Shown here piece after piece: positions 1-7,952 of a stretch of 64,000 bases of DNA. Location of the stretch: NCBI GenBank assembly GCA_022822445.1, contig JAJEBR010000097.1, positions 1-64,000 of the forward strand, given 5' to 3'. This DNA comes from Gemmatimonadota bacterium. GTDB taxonomy: Bacteria > Gemmatimonadota > Gemmatimonadetes > Longimicrobiales > Gaopeijiaceae. Position 1 is the first letter of the stretch. Each line of letters opens with the position of its first letter. A program made the position numbers and the translations under genes. Below the pieces are notes generated by a model. That model saw nothing but the letters and a program-made list of their open reading frames with translations, ran no database searches and was not told where the DNA came from.

Positions 1-885
1 CTCCCGGAACCGGCCCTCGAAGCGGTCGCCGTCCAGGAGGCCCATGAACAACTGGAAGTCCTCCTCCTTGCCGTTGTGCGGCGTCGCGGTCATCAGCAGC
101 AGGTGCCGGGTCAACCGCCCCGCCAGCGCCCCCAATTGAAAGCGCTTGGTGTACTTCACCTCCCGGCCGAAGAAGCTCGCCGACATGCGGTGCGCCTCGT
201 CCACCACGATCAGGTCCCACTCGGGCGCGGCCTCGAGCTTCGCCTTCAATTCCTCGTTACGGGCCAGCATGTCGAGCCGCGCGATCAGGCGCGGATGCTC
301 CGCGAACGGACTGCCCGTGCGCGACGCCTCGATCTGCGTGCGGGTCAGGATCTCGAACCCGAGGTCGAACTTTTCGTGAAGCTCGTCCTGCCACTGTTCG
401 ACGAGATTCCCGGGCGCGATGATCAGGCAGCGCTCGAGGCTCCCCCGAATCAGAAGCTCCTTGATCAGGAGCCCCGCCATCACCGTCTTGCCCGCGCCCG
501 GATCGTCGGCCAGCAGGAACCGAAGCGGCTGCCGTTCGAGCATCGCGTCGTAGACCGCCGTCAACTGGTGCGGGAGCGGCTCGATGTGCGAGGCGTTCAC
601 CGCCGCGTACGGATCGAACAGGTGCGCGAGCCGGATCCGCATGGCCTCCGAAGCCAGTCGGAACGCGTCACCGTCGCCATCGAATGCCCAGCGACGTCCC
701 GGCGAGACTTCCTTGATTCGGGGCTCGTCCAAGCGGTAGAGGATCCGGTCCCCGAGCCCGTCGGGTCCCCTCCAGGTGACTTCGACCGCGTCAGGGCCGT
801 AGGACCGCGTCGCCACGATCTCGACCGCGCCGTCGCCCGCGATCCCGGACAGGCGGCTGCCGGGTACGATGCGCTCGAGCTTCAG
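1..885 (-). CDS. SNF2/DEAD-box family helicase, N-terminal part (runs off the left edge)
   Basis: About 295 N-terminal residues of a superfamily 2 helicase are visible; the C-terminal half lies beyond the window. Walker A DDPGAGKT is near residue 127, motif II VVDEAHR near 229, and motif III TATPHNG close to the edge. The N-terminal ~110 residues match the leader seen in large helicase-related proteins of restriction and phage-defence loci. No ATG, GTG or TTG lies in frame after the last upstream stop. The best start is CTG at 885, which forms a 4-base CTGA overlap with the stop of the upstream regulator gene, so translational coupling is likely. This type of helicase is often followed by a DNA methylase in defence islands (DISARM-like or DUF1156 loci), but those genes would be outside the window. 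Helicase identity is firm; system membership is inference. Confidence 0.8.
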   Translation of the reverse strand, partial: MKLERIVPGSRLSGIAGDGAVEIVATRSYGPDAVEVTWRGPDGLGDRILYRLDEPRIKEVSPGRRWAFDGDGDAFRLASEAMRIRLAHLFDPYAAVNASHIEPLPHQLTAVYDAMLERQPLRFLLADDPGAGKTVMAGLLIKELLIRGSLERCLIIAPGNLVEQWQDELHEKFDLGFEILTRTQIEASRTGSPFAEHPRLIARLDMLARNEELKAKLEAAPEWDLIVVDEAHRMSASFFGREVKYTKRFQLGALAGRLTRHLLLMTATPHNGKEEDFQLFMGLLDGDRFEGRFRE

Positions 886-1267
886 TCGTCGACCCCTTGG
901 CTGGCCGCGACCAAGTACGAAACACCGAGCCGCCCTTGGTCGGACGGCCCGGGCGGCACCAGCATGCCGCGCTTCCCCCGCAGCAATTCCACCAGTCCGT
1001 ACTGCGACATCGTCTTCACTTCTTTGAGAGGTTCGACGGGTTTCGCCCCGTCACCCTCGCCCGCTCCGTGAGCGAACGCGGGGGCTCTCCGGCGATCAGC
1101 TCCAAGAGACGCCGGTAATGTTCCGACAGCAACTTCGCGAAGCTGTCGATCGAGGTGAACCACACCTTGGGCTCACCTCGGACGGGCGAGTGCTCGCCAC
1201 GGGCGATCGCCAGCGTCCGGGCCTTCATCCGGTCGTAGCCCGCGATCCCGATCGTCGATGTCGTCAT
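882..1267 (-). pseudogene. HVO_A0114-like winged-helix regulator, split by a frameshift
   Basis: The N-terminal part starts at ATG 1267 (MTTSTIGIAGYDRMKARTL) and carries the family signature GEPKVWFTSIDSFAKLLS. It runs into a winged helix ending at NPSNLSKK followed by TGA near 1016. The missing C-terminal part continues immediately in another frame as KTMSQYGLVELLRGKRGMLVP and ends at 882. Comparison with the family shows one base lost in the AAAG run near 1018-1026. The gene is therefore either broken or affected by a sequencing error; no obvious slippery heptamer supports programmed frameshifting. These proteins are small DNA-binding regulators or antitoxins. Its end overlaps the CTG start of the helicase by 4 bases, so it was probably the first gene of that operon. 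Confidence 0.7.
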
Positions 1268-1494
1268 GGGTTCGATTTCCACTTCCCGAAGTACCCGGAC
1301 CACTTCCGTCCAGGCATCCTCAAGTAACTTGGCGAGGCCTTAGAGGCACTTGTCGATCACGTTACTCAACTTCACCGCCCGACCGGGGGTCTGTCCATGC
1401 TCGCCGTCACTTGGACGCCTCGGTCCAGCCGTCGTGAGATCACCGGCGCCCGGGAACCGTCCTTGCAGCTCAATTTCTGTAGTAACATTAATTC

Positions 1495-1770
1495 GTGTGG
1501 ATCGAATTCGACGAGGCGAAGCGCGCGGAGACGATTGAGGCCCGAGGGCTGGACATGGCCCGAGCAGCGGACGTGGTTCGCCGGCGCGACGCTGACCGTC
1601 GAGGACGACCGCCACGACTACGGTGAGGTTCGCTACGTCACCATCGGGTTTCTGGACGAAGCCATGGTGGTGCTCGTCTAGACACGCCGCAACGACGGAC
1701 ACAGGATCATCAGCATGAGGAGGGCCAATGAACGAGAACGACGGCTCTACGGCCCGAGGTTTCGACCGGG
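1495..1770 (+). pseudogene. brnT: BrnT toxin, inactivated by a frameshift and a nonsense codon
   Basis: BrnT is the RelE-fold ribonuclease toxin of BrnT/BrnA type II toxin-antitoxin modules. The start is GTG 1495 (IEFDEAKRAETIEARGLD). The frame breaks at the extra G around 1575-1576, and the family motif continues one frame over as FAGATLTVEDDRHDYGEVRY and VTIGFLDEAMVVLV. There a TAG at 1679-1681 replaces the Trp codon expected in the conserved VLVWTPR segment, after which RIISMRRANERE resumes in frame. Two independent lesions make a sequencing error unlikely as the only explanation. The 3' end overlaps brnA, as is normal for the family. The exact end is uncertain because the usual stop is also missing. 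Confidence 0.75.
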
Positions 1771-1985
1771 ACACCGCACCAGACCTGTCGAAGGGCGGCT
1801 GGCCGGAGCAGTTCGCCAGAGCTCCGGTTCGTCGGGGGCGTCCCCCCAAGGCACGGCCGAAAGTATCGACCACCATCCGGCTGTCCCAGGAGGTCGTCGA
1901 TCATTTTCGCGCGGGAGGGCGCGGCTGGCAGACGCGGATCGACCACGCGTTGCGTGACTGGATCAAGCAGCACGACGTTGCTTGA
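1728..1985 (+). CDS. brnA: BrnA family antitoxin (intact, next to a dead toxin)
   Basis: This 85-residue protein has a BrnA-type C-terminal ribbon-helix-helix, RPKVSTTIRLSQEVVDHFRA then WQTRIDHALRDWI. BrnA binds and neutralises BrnT and represses the brnTA promoter through this dimeric DNA-binding domain. The start ATG 1728 lies inside the 3' end of brnT behind AGGAGGG, a strong ribosome-binding site. The reading frame is intact although its toxin carries two lesions. It could persist as an orphan repressor or as an anti-addiction antitoxin against another BrnT; this is inference. Confidence 0.8.
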   Translation: MNENDGSTARGFDRDTAPDLSKGGWPEQFARAPVRRGRPPKARPKVSTTIRLSQEVVDHFRAGGRGWQTRIDHALRDWIKQHDVA

Positions 1986-2113
1986 GGGGACCCAACGGGG
2001 ACCTTGCCCCTGCACCTGCGGGCGCGGTCCCGGGACTGACCCCTTCACTCAGTTCAAGGTTGGATGTTACGCTCCAAGTCAGCTACGAATCCAAAGTACG
2101 AGTGAGGCGAGGA

Positions 2114-3211
2114 ATGGCGTCCTATTTCGAGATCGATTTCTTGTGTGTCGGTGAGCGCCAGAGCGGTGATGCGATCGCTCTGCGCTACGAACACAACGGC
2201 GCCACCTTCGTGCACGTGGTCGATGGAGGCTTTCAGCCCGACGGACCGCATGTCATGGCTCACCTTCGCAGGTACTACGGCGGCAGTTCTGTTAGCCATG
2301 TCGTTCTAACCCACCCGGATGGTGATCACGCCGGAGGCCTGAGGACGGTTCTGGAGGAATGTGAGGTGCCTCGCGGGGGCGGTCTGTGGATGCTGCGCCC
2401 CTGGCTCTACGCCGCCGAGCTCTTGGGCCACTTCGCGAGATTCACCACGGTGAGCGGGCTCGAAAAGGCCCTTCGCGAAGCCTATCCCGATGTCGCGGAA
2501 CTGGAAGAGATCGCGCAGCGTCGCGGGATCCGCATCTACGAGCCCTTCCAGGGCGCAAAGATCGGCGCGTTCACGGTCCTCGCACCGTCGAGGGCGCGGT
2601 ATCTCGAATTGATCGTGGACTCCGATAAGACACCGAGACAAGCTCCGGCAGCCAGCATGGGGCTGCTCGGACAGTTTCAGGGGATGGCAGCCAAGGTCGT
2701 GTCCTACGCCAAGGCCGCTTGGGGGATCGAGATCTTCTCGACCGAGCCGACGAGCGTGGAAAACGAGATGAGTGTCGTGCAGTACGCTAGGCTGTGTGAT
2801 GAGAAGATCTTGCTCACCGGTGATGTGGGCCGAGACGGCCTCAGTGAGGCCGCCAACTTCGCTCCTGTCATCGGGCTCTGGCTCCCAGGCATCGATCGCT
2901 TCGATGTTCCGCATCACGGGTCTCGGCGGAACGTGTCGACCGAAGTGCTCGACCGGTGGTTGGGACCTCGTCTCCCGCAACAGTTGCCCGAGGGGCAAGG
3001 CAGGTTTCGCGCGTACATCAGTGCCAATCCGGACGACAAGGACCACCCGCGGCGTGCGGTGGTGCGTGGTTTGATTCATCGCGGCGCGGATGTAAGGCAG
3101 ACCACCGGAGAGCGGGGGGGGTACTTGCGAACCTCGAAGAACGCTCCACCTAGGGATAACGCCGTGCCCTCTGAGCCGCTGCCGTATCCCGAGGACCAAG
3201 AAGAGAAGTAG
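2114..3211 (+). CDS. Metallo-beta-lactamase-fold hydrolase, ComEC/Rec2-like
   Basis: This 365-residue protein has the metal-binding signature THPDGDHAGG (H67, D69, D71, H72). It also has LLTGDVG (D237) and VPHHGS (H267, H268), the layout of the hydrolase domain of ComEC/Rec2-type proteins but without their membrane domain. No signal peptide is visible, so it is probably cytoplasmic. I chose ATG 2114, behind GAGGCGAGGA, instead of the in-frame ATG 1982, because the 44 extra residues are low-complexity and overlap brnA. Related enzymes cut nucleic acids or phosphodiesters; the substrate here cannot be read from sequence. Only 4 bases separate it from the following membrane-protein gene, so the two form a cassette. 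It may act as the effector or sensor of a defence or toxin module in this island (inference). Confidence 0.75.
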   Translation: MASYFEIDFLCVGERQSGDAIALRYEHNGATFVHVVDGGFQPDGPHVMAHLRRYYGGSSVSHVVLTHPDGDHAGGLRTVLEECEVPRGGGLWMLRPWLYAAELLGHFARFTTVSGLEKALREAYPDVAELEEIAQRRGIRIYEPFQGAKIGAFTVLAPSRARYLELIVDSDKTPRQAPAASMGLLGQFQGMAAKVVSYAKAAWGIEIFSTEPTSVENEMSVVQYARLCDEKILLTGDVGRDGLSEAANFAPVIGLWLPGIDRFDVPHHGSRRNVSTEVLDRWLGPRLPQQLPEGQGRFRAYISANPDDKDHPRRAVVRGLIHRGADVRQTTGERGGYLRTSKNAPPRDNAVPSEPLPYPEDQEEK

Positions 3212-3215
3212 AGGG

Positions 3216-3857
3216 ATGGCCACCGGCGGCAGCATCAAGTCGCGCTACAGGGGGCGACTGAAGGCCTTCGTCGCATTGATCGCACTCTCGGTGTTCGTGG
3301 TATTCTCGGGCAGCGATGTCCTACGAGCTATGCTCGCGGGTCAGTGGACCGAGTTGGTGGACCTTAGGCACCTGCTGAGCCTAGGACTGCCCGTGGCCAC
3401 CCTCATCCTCGATGGCATCGTGACATCCGATTTCAAGGCGGTGCTGGTCTATTGGAAGTGGAGGAATCCGCTCCCAGGTCACGAGGCCTTCACTGTGCAC
3501 GGACCGAAAGACAGCCGTGTCGATATGCGGGCGTTAGAGACAGAGCACGGTCCGTTGCCGACGGACCCGACCGAGCAGAATCAACTCTGGTACAAGCTGT
3601 CGAGAGCTACCGCCGATCACGCATCAGTGGATGAGGCCCACTGCGCCTGGTTGCTCACGAGAGACCTGACGAACCTGAGCCTCGCACTCTTGATCGTGAG
3701 CGCAGGCCTTGCAGGAACGCTCCGCGTCGGCGGGTGGGAGTGGATCGTCTTGGTTGGCGCTCAAGGGTTACTCTACGTCCTGCTTAGTCGGGTCGCGGCG
3801 AACAAAGGCATCCGCTTCGTCACAACGGTGCTGGCCGAGGCGGCGGCTTCTGGGTAG
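3216..3857 (+). CDS. Four-helix membrane protein paired with the MBL-fold hydrolase
   Basis: I do not recognise a family for this 213-residue protein. Hydrophobic segments lie at about residues 17-35, 47-67, 147-167 and 173-191. They leave an ~80-residue charged central segment (roughly 70-145), which includes WYKLSRATADHASVDEAH. The arrangement is two helices, a cytoplasmic-looking domain, then two helices. The start ATG 3216 lies 4 bases after the hydrolase stop with AGAGGG in front, so the two genes are almost certainly co-translated. A soluble hydrolase plus a small membrane protein is a common layout in phage-defence pairs, but no direct evidence of that role is present. Confidence 0.6.
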   Translation: MATGGSIKSRYRGRLKAFVALIALSVFVVFSGSDVLRAMLAGQWTELVDLRHLLSLGLPVATLILDGIVTSDFKAVLVYWKWRNPLPGHEAFTVHGPKDSRVDMRALETEHGPLPTDPTEQNQLWYKLSRATADHASVDEAHCAWLLTRDLTNLSLALLIVSAGLAGTLRVGGWEWIVLVGAQGLLYVLLSRVAANKGIRFVTTVLAEAAASG

Positions 3858-3883
3858 ATCGACAAAGGCGAGGCACTCTCGTC

Positions 3884-4825
3884 GTGATTGACCATCTCTT
3901 GGGACGTGCGAAGGCGCTGGAGCCTCTGGGCTGGACGGGGCGTCGTGCCGAGTGGATTGCTCTCGCCTGCTTTCACGGCGGTGTCTTCACCCGCGCGCAA
4001 TGGACTGACTTCCTGGGTTCCCACCACGAGAAGGTACGCCGTGCCGTCCATCGCCTCGTCGCGCAGGGCGTCGCCGTCGAGGAGGAACCCCCCGGCGGCA
4101 TCGCCGGGATCGGCCGCATCTGCCGGATTCACGGGCGTCGGATCTACCGGGCGCTCGGCGCGGGGGATAGGCGCCGACGGCGGATCACCTCCACGGAAGT
4201 ACTCATGCGGCGCCTCCTGTCGCTCGACTACGTACTGGAGCATCCGAACCTCCCGTGGCTACCGACCGAGGCCGAGAGGGTGGCTGCCTTCGAAGCGCTC
4301 GGGATCGACCGCGAGATCCTGCCCCAGCGCGTCTATCAGGGAGCGGCCGGGAACCTCCGGCGCTACTTTCCGCTTCGGCTGCCGGTCGCGCTGGACGACG
4401 AGCGCGCGGTCTTCGTGTACGTCGACCCCGGTCACGGGACCGCGACGGCACTCCGCTCTTGGGGCGTGGCACACAGCGAACTCTGGAAGGCGCTCTGGGA
4501 TCGCGGCTGCAGGATCGAAGTGGTGGCCGTTAGTCGGACGCTGGACGAGGCGAGTCGGGCGAGGACGGTGCTCGCCAACTGGGCTCGTGCTCCCCGCCCC
4601 TCCGAAATCGACGAGGAGACCGGTCGCGAGATCGACCGGATCCACCAGGCAATCCTAAAAGGGGATATCCGAGTTCTCCATGAGTACGGAGGTCTGCAGG
4701 CCGCCATGAAGCGTAGCGCAGCGCTGACGAAACAGGCCCGCAGACGGGCGGGCCGGGGGCTGATACACCGTACTGACACATGGCGGACATCCCGCCTCGC
4801 GGGGACCAGACTCCGGTGGTGGTAG
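3884..4825 (+). CDS. Hypothetical protein with N-terminal winged-helix-like region
   Basis: I do not recognise this 313-residue protein with certainty. Residues ~20-90 look like a DNA-binding winged helix (FTRAQWTDFLGSHHEKVRRA, then a basic hairpin), followed by VLMRRLLSLDYVLEHPNLPW and a central mixed alpha/beta domain with AVFVYVDPGH. Proteins of this appearance are common on integrative elements near replication or mobilisation genes, so a replication-relaxation-like role is possible. The start is GTG 3884, 26 bases after the membrane-protein stop, in the same direction as the MBL cassette. The C-terminus is very basic (KQARRRAGRG). The last 15 residues look unstructured and may result from 3' erosion. 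Confidence 0.55.
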   Translation: MIDHLLGRAKALEPLGWTGRRAEWIALACFHGGVFTRAQWTDFLGSHHEKVRRAVHRLVAQGVAVEEEPPGGIAGIGRICRIHGRRIYRALGAGDRRRRRITSTEVLMRRLLSLDYVLEHPNLPWLPTEAERVAAFEALGIDREILPQRVYQGAAGNLRRYFPLRLPVALDDERAVFVYVDPGHGTATALRSWGVAHSELWKALWDRGCRIEVVAVSRTLDEASRARTVLANWARAPRPSEIDEETGREIDRIHQAILKGDIRVLHEYGGLQAAMKRSAALTKQARRRAGRGLIHRTDTWRTSRLAGTRLRWW

Positions 4826-4989
4826 ACCTACCCCTTATGCCGTAATGGAGTGTGCATGAGACGTGAAGGGTCAATGCACATCTGACGCCCATAGCCGTGC
4901 GCAGGTGTCGGATGCGCCTATCCCGTGTGCCCGCGTGGAGTTGCGTCGGTTGCCATCGGCCGCCGGTGCCGCACTGAGCAGCATCGGCG

Positions 4990-5089
4990 TGGAGGGGAGC
5001 GACCCCCCAGCCCGAAGGCCTGGTACGGGCGCGGGGCCGTGCGCGTTTTCACACGTCCGGCCCCGCCCCCTGGGGGTCGCTCCCCTCCA
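4990..5089. repeat. Large nested inverted repeat in a gene-free gap
   Basis: Perfect 18-bp arms at 4990-5007 and 5072-5089 enclose a second perfect 9-bp pair, GCGGGGCCG at 5031-5039 and CGGCCCCGC at 5058-5066. Together they form a hairpin of about 100 bases with an 18-base loop. It lies in the 347-base gap between the winged-helix-like gene and the convergent DUF4238 gene, where I see no convincing coding sequence. It could be a strong bidirectional terminator, a structured RNA, or an origin or recombination site of the island. There is no T-tract, so a simple intrinsic terminator is the less likely reading. Confidence 0.6.
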
Positions 5090-5172
5090 TCAATCCCTGC
5101 GGGAAGGCGGTTTGGCGAGCGTCGGCGGCGCATGGGGCGCGGTCGTGATGCCGCACGTCGTGCTCTCGTTGG

Positions 5173-6426
5173 CTAGCGGCTGATCGGCCCCCAGAACTCG
5201 CGCGAAAACGCCCCCCTGGGTTCGCATGATCGCCTACGCATTCCAGAGGCGATCAGGTCACGAAGCCCGGAGTCGTCGGTCCGGGGCTGTGCGATGACAG
5301 CCCCGCGTGACAAGGCTGCCAACTGGAGGTTCAGTCGCGCGAGCCGAGGTTCGTCCAACGTGCGAACGTGAGGCACGACATGCCTCGGTTCCTCGGCGGC
5401 ACCCGGTCCGGCTACGAAGCAATGCGTCGGAGTCATGGGGTAGACGAGGCGCCAGCTTCTTCCACCTCCAGAAGTAACCAAGATGACTTCATCCGGCCGG
5501 ATGAAGCCCGGATCGGGTGCTGTCCTCCACATTTCCCAGCGTCGACCAACGAGGCGCCGGTACACCTCCGCGTACATTCTGTTGTTCGAGAACAGGGTTT
5601 CGTAGGCTCTCCGCAGACTTCCGGTGTCGGTCGGGAAATCGAGGCTCTGCTCCGTGACGAAGCGGCTCACCTTCCGCAGCATACGAAGGATGAAAGCCGG
5701 TGTGCGCATCCACTGAACTGCCAAGTAGGCCACCCACCGCTTCGTCTCATCCTCGTTGAGCGGGACCATATCGAGGAGCTTCTTGTAGGGTTCGCCGGCA
5801 TCGCCCTCGACCAGGCTGAACCAGTGTTCGAGTTCCTGGGAATAGAGAAACGACTCCCGGCCCCAACTCCTGGCTGGAACGTCCTTCGAGCGAACAGTTC
5901 CATCTACTCCGAGCGTGTAAACGCGCAGTTTACCAGCAGAAGCCCAGTGCTTGTTGCTGAACGCGGGGCTGTAGTGCATTCGGCGGGTACCACTAGGCTG
6001 CGGATGCTGACCAATGCGCTTCACCGATTCGGCACCCTCCTGAGCAATCGCGGGGAAGCGTTCCCACCACCGCTCACACAGCCGCAGCCAAATGTGCTCC
6101 GCGAGAATCGACGCGGTATTCTCGATCCGATCTTGGATGTGTGGAGACTTCAAGGCATTGCGTTCGGCTTCCGGATCGATCACCTCGATTGGTACTTGAG
6201 CGGTCTTTGCTTCGATGATCTGTCCGTCCAGCCACGCGCCGAGCTTGGCGAGTTCGAAGATGGCTTCCGGGCGTGCCCGCGCTGGAAGGCTCTTGACCCC
6301 TCGGGCTGCCGTGATTCGGAGCATCCGGTCGACGATCTTCGATGCCTCAGCGGACCAGACGTCGGCGAGCAAAGCCACGTGATCAGGATCCGCGTCGGGG
6401 AATTTGCTGCGGAGGGTCTCAAGCAT
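5173..6426 (-). CDS. DUF4238 domain-containing protein
   Basis: This 417-residue protein has a central DUF4238 region. The opening motif MHYSPAFSNKHWAS is followed by LRVYTLGVDG, then YSQELEHWFSLVEGDAGEPY and the helix VAYLAVQWMRTPAF, the usual HY...lE...iE...Q..RtP pattern. The function of DUF4238 is unknown. It occurs sporadically in accessory regions and is often a lone gene on islands, which fits here. The N-terminal ~140 residues are an extra helical region without recognisable motifs. The start ATG 6426 gives the full conserved length. It is transcribed away from the integrase and converges on the large inverted repeat. Confidence 0.65.
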   Translation of the reverse strand: MLETLRSKFPDADPDHVALLADVWSAEASKIVDRMLRITAARGVKSLPARARPEAIFELAKLGAWLDGQIIEAKTAQVPIEVIDPEAERNALKSPHIQDRIENTASILAEHIWLRLCERWWERFPAIAQEGAESVKRIGQHPQPSGTRRMHYSPAFSNKHWASAGKLRVYTLGVDGTVRSKDVPARSWGRESFLYSQELEHWFSLVEGDAGEPYKKLLDMVPLNEDETKRWVAYLAVQWMRTPAFILRMLRKVSRFVTEQSLDFPTDTGSLRRAYETLFSNNRMYAEVYRRLVGRRWEMWRTAPDPGFIRPDEVILVTSGGGRSWRLVYPMTPTHCFVAGPGAAEEPRHVVPHVRTLDEPRLARLNLQLAALSRGAVIAQPRTDDSGLRDLIASGMRRRSCEPRGAFSREFWGPISR

Positions 6427-6650
6427 CTGGGAACTGTAGTGCCGCCCGGGGGGCGGGTCAACGGCTGGAATTGTTGCGGTCAGGCATGTCTCGCGCGGCG
6501 AAGAACAGGCACGGAATCGAGGGCTCGAAACCTTCCAGGACGCCCGCCGGGGGATCCGTCTATAGGCCGCTTGTCTGGCGCAGACTCCTCGATTCCGCGA
6601 GCTTCCCCCTCGCGCAGGTCGTGCGGTCCATCATCGAGAGGAATCGAACG

Positions 6651-7814
6651 ATGGCACGCACGAAGAGAGTCCGGCGCAGCTACAGCGCCGGAGAATGGGG
6701 CCGGAACCGGGTCCGGGTCTTTCCCGATCCTAAGACCGGCCTGTTCCAGATGGAGTGGCGCGAGAACGGGCGGAGGCTGAGCAGGTCGCTCAAGCACCGC
6801 GACTGGGCTCGGGCGAAGCAGCAGGCGGACCAGTTCGCCGCAGGCTTCACCAGCCCCGAGTTCCCGGGCGAGGCGGACGCCGAGCCCGAGCCGCTCACCC
6901 TGGGAACGCTTCTTGACATCTACGGTGACGAGGTGACCCCCACCAAGAGTGAGCGGTCCCGGAGGTACGACCGGGTCGCGATGAAGATGTTTCTCAAGGT
7001 TTTCGGGAGGCACCGGAAGCCCGCGACGCTTTCCCAGCGGGACTGGGACCGGTTCATCCGGGCGCGGCGGGCGGGCAAGGTCGGCCCGAGCGGCTCGCCG
7101 GTGTCCGACCGGACAATCGAACGGGACCTGAGGTTCCTGCTGGCGGTCCTCAACTGGGCCACGAAATCGAGGGACGAGGAGGGAAAGCTCCTGCTCGACT
7201 CCAATCCCCTCAGAGGCCTCAAGGTGCCGAAGGAGAAGAACCCGACCCGCGTGGTCCTCACCCAACCGGAGTACGAGGCCCTGCTTCAGGCGTCGCTGGC
7301 GATGGACTGGCGGTTCCGCGTCGCATTGGTGATCGCCCACGAGACCGGGCACCGCATCGGTGCTGTCCGCCAGCTGCGGTGGTCGGACATTGACATGGAG
7401 CGGGGGACCATCCGTTGGCGAGGCGAGTACGAGAAGACTGGATACGAGCACCGGACGCCGGTGACGGCCGAGGTGCTCGCCGTCCTGGAGGAGGCGATGA
7501 GGCGGAATCCCGGAATCGGAGACGCTCCGCTGCTACCCGCGCCCAAGAACCCTTCCGCATGCATCGGGCGCTCGCTGGCCCGGGACTGGTGGGACAAGGC
7601 CGAGGCGCTCGCCGGGCTGCCGCCCAAGCGACTCCGCGGCTGGCACTCCCTGAGGCGGAAGTTCGCCTCCGACCTCATGAATCAGCCGCTCAAGGTGCTC
7701 TGCGAACTCGGCGGTTGGAAGACAGCCGAGACGGTCCTTCAGTGCTATCAGCGCGCCGACGAGGACCGGCTCAGGCAAGCTCTTGAGGAGCGCCAGAGGG
7801 CCATTTCCCGCTAA
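6651..7814 (+). CDS. Tyrosine recombinase (phage-type integrase) of the island
   Basis: This 387-residue integrase has the full catalytic set: R235 (in HETGHRIGAVRQLRW), H332 and R335 (HSLRR), W356 in the position usually held by His, and nucleophile Y366 (CYQRAD). An N-terminal arm-type or SAM-like domain lies at about 60-170. I chose ATG 6651 because GAGAGG stands 9 bases upstream; the longer reading extends into a region resembling DUF4238 leader DNA. The gene ends 53 bases from the 3' end of tRNA-Pro, the classic position for an integrase that uses the tRNA 3' end as attachment site. The neighbouring accessory genes to the left are therefore most simply read as its cargo. Confidence 0.92.
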   Translation: MARTKRVRRSYSAGEWGRNRVRVFPDPKTGLFQMEWRENGRRLSRSLKHRDWARAKQQADQFAAGFTSPEFPGEADAEPEPLTLGTLLDIYGDEVTPTKSERSRRYDRVAMKMFLKVFGRHRKPATLSQRDWDRFIRARRAGKVGPSGSPVSDRTIERDLRFLLAVLNWATKSRDEEGKLLLDSNPLRGLKVPKEKNPTRVVLTQPEYEALLQASLAMDWRFRVALVIAHETGHRIGAVRQLRWSDIDMERGTIRWRGEYEKTGYEHRTPVTAEVLAVLEEAMRRNPGIGDAPLLPAPKNPSACIGRSLARDWWDKAEALAGLPPKRLRGWHSLRRKFASDLMNQPLKVLCELGGWKTAETVLQCYQRADEDRLRQALEERQRAISR

Positions 7815-7823
7815 ATTAGCGGG
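7807..7823. repeat. Palindrome over the integrase stop codon
   Basis: CCCGCTAA, one central A, then TTAGCGGG form a perfect 8-bp palindrome that includes the integrase stop codon. It is followed by AACAAAAAGCGGGA, which repeats the right arm. It may end the integrase transcript or serve as a recombinase binding site next to the tRNA-Pro attachment site. No T-run follows on the + strand. Confidence 0.5.
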
Positions 7824-7866
7824 AACAAAAAGCGGGAGTCGCTTTAACGAAATCCCGTAACTCCAA

Positions 7867-7940
7867 TCGGGGCGGCCGGATTCGAACCGGCGACCTCCTG
7901 CTCCCAAAGCAGGCGCGCTACCGAGCTGCGCCACGCCCCG
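7867..7940 (-). tRNA. tRNA-Pro (anticodon TGG), likely integration site
   Basis: A complete 74-base cloverleaf on the minus strand: acceptor CGGGGCG/CGCCCCG, anticodon loop TTTGGGA (TGG), T-loop GGTTCGAATCC, discriminator A. The CCA end is not encoded. The 3' end faces the integrase gene, so the T-arm and acceptor region (about 7867-7890) is the probable attR. I searched by eye for a second copy of this 3' end in 1-6600 and saw none; the other junction probably lies left of the window. Confidence 0.95.
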
Positions 7941-7952
7941 CTACTGTATGAT

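Noticed and set aside
1016-1024. Selenocysteine reading of the TGA that ends the first part of the HTH regulator
   Set aside because: The conserved continuation is in a different frame, so a frameshift rather than UGA recoding is required.
1-1267. A complete DISARM or DUF1156 defence system
   Set aside because: Only the helicase N-terminus and one regulator are visible; no methylase, DrmA, DrmB or DrmC is in the window.
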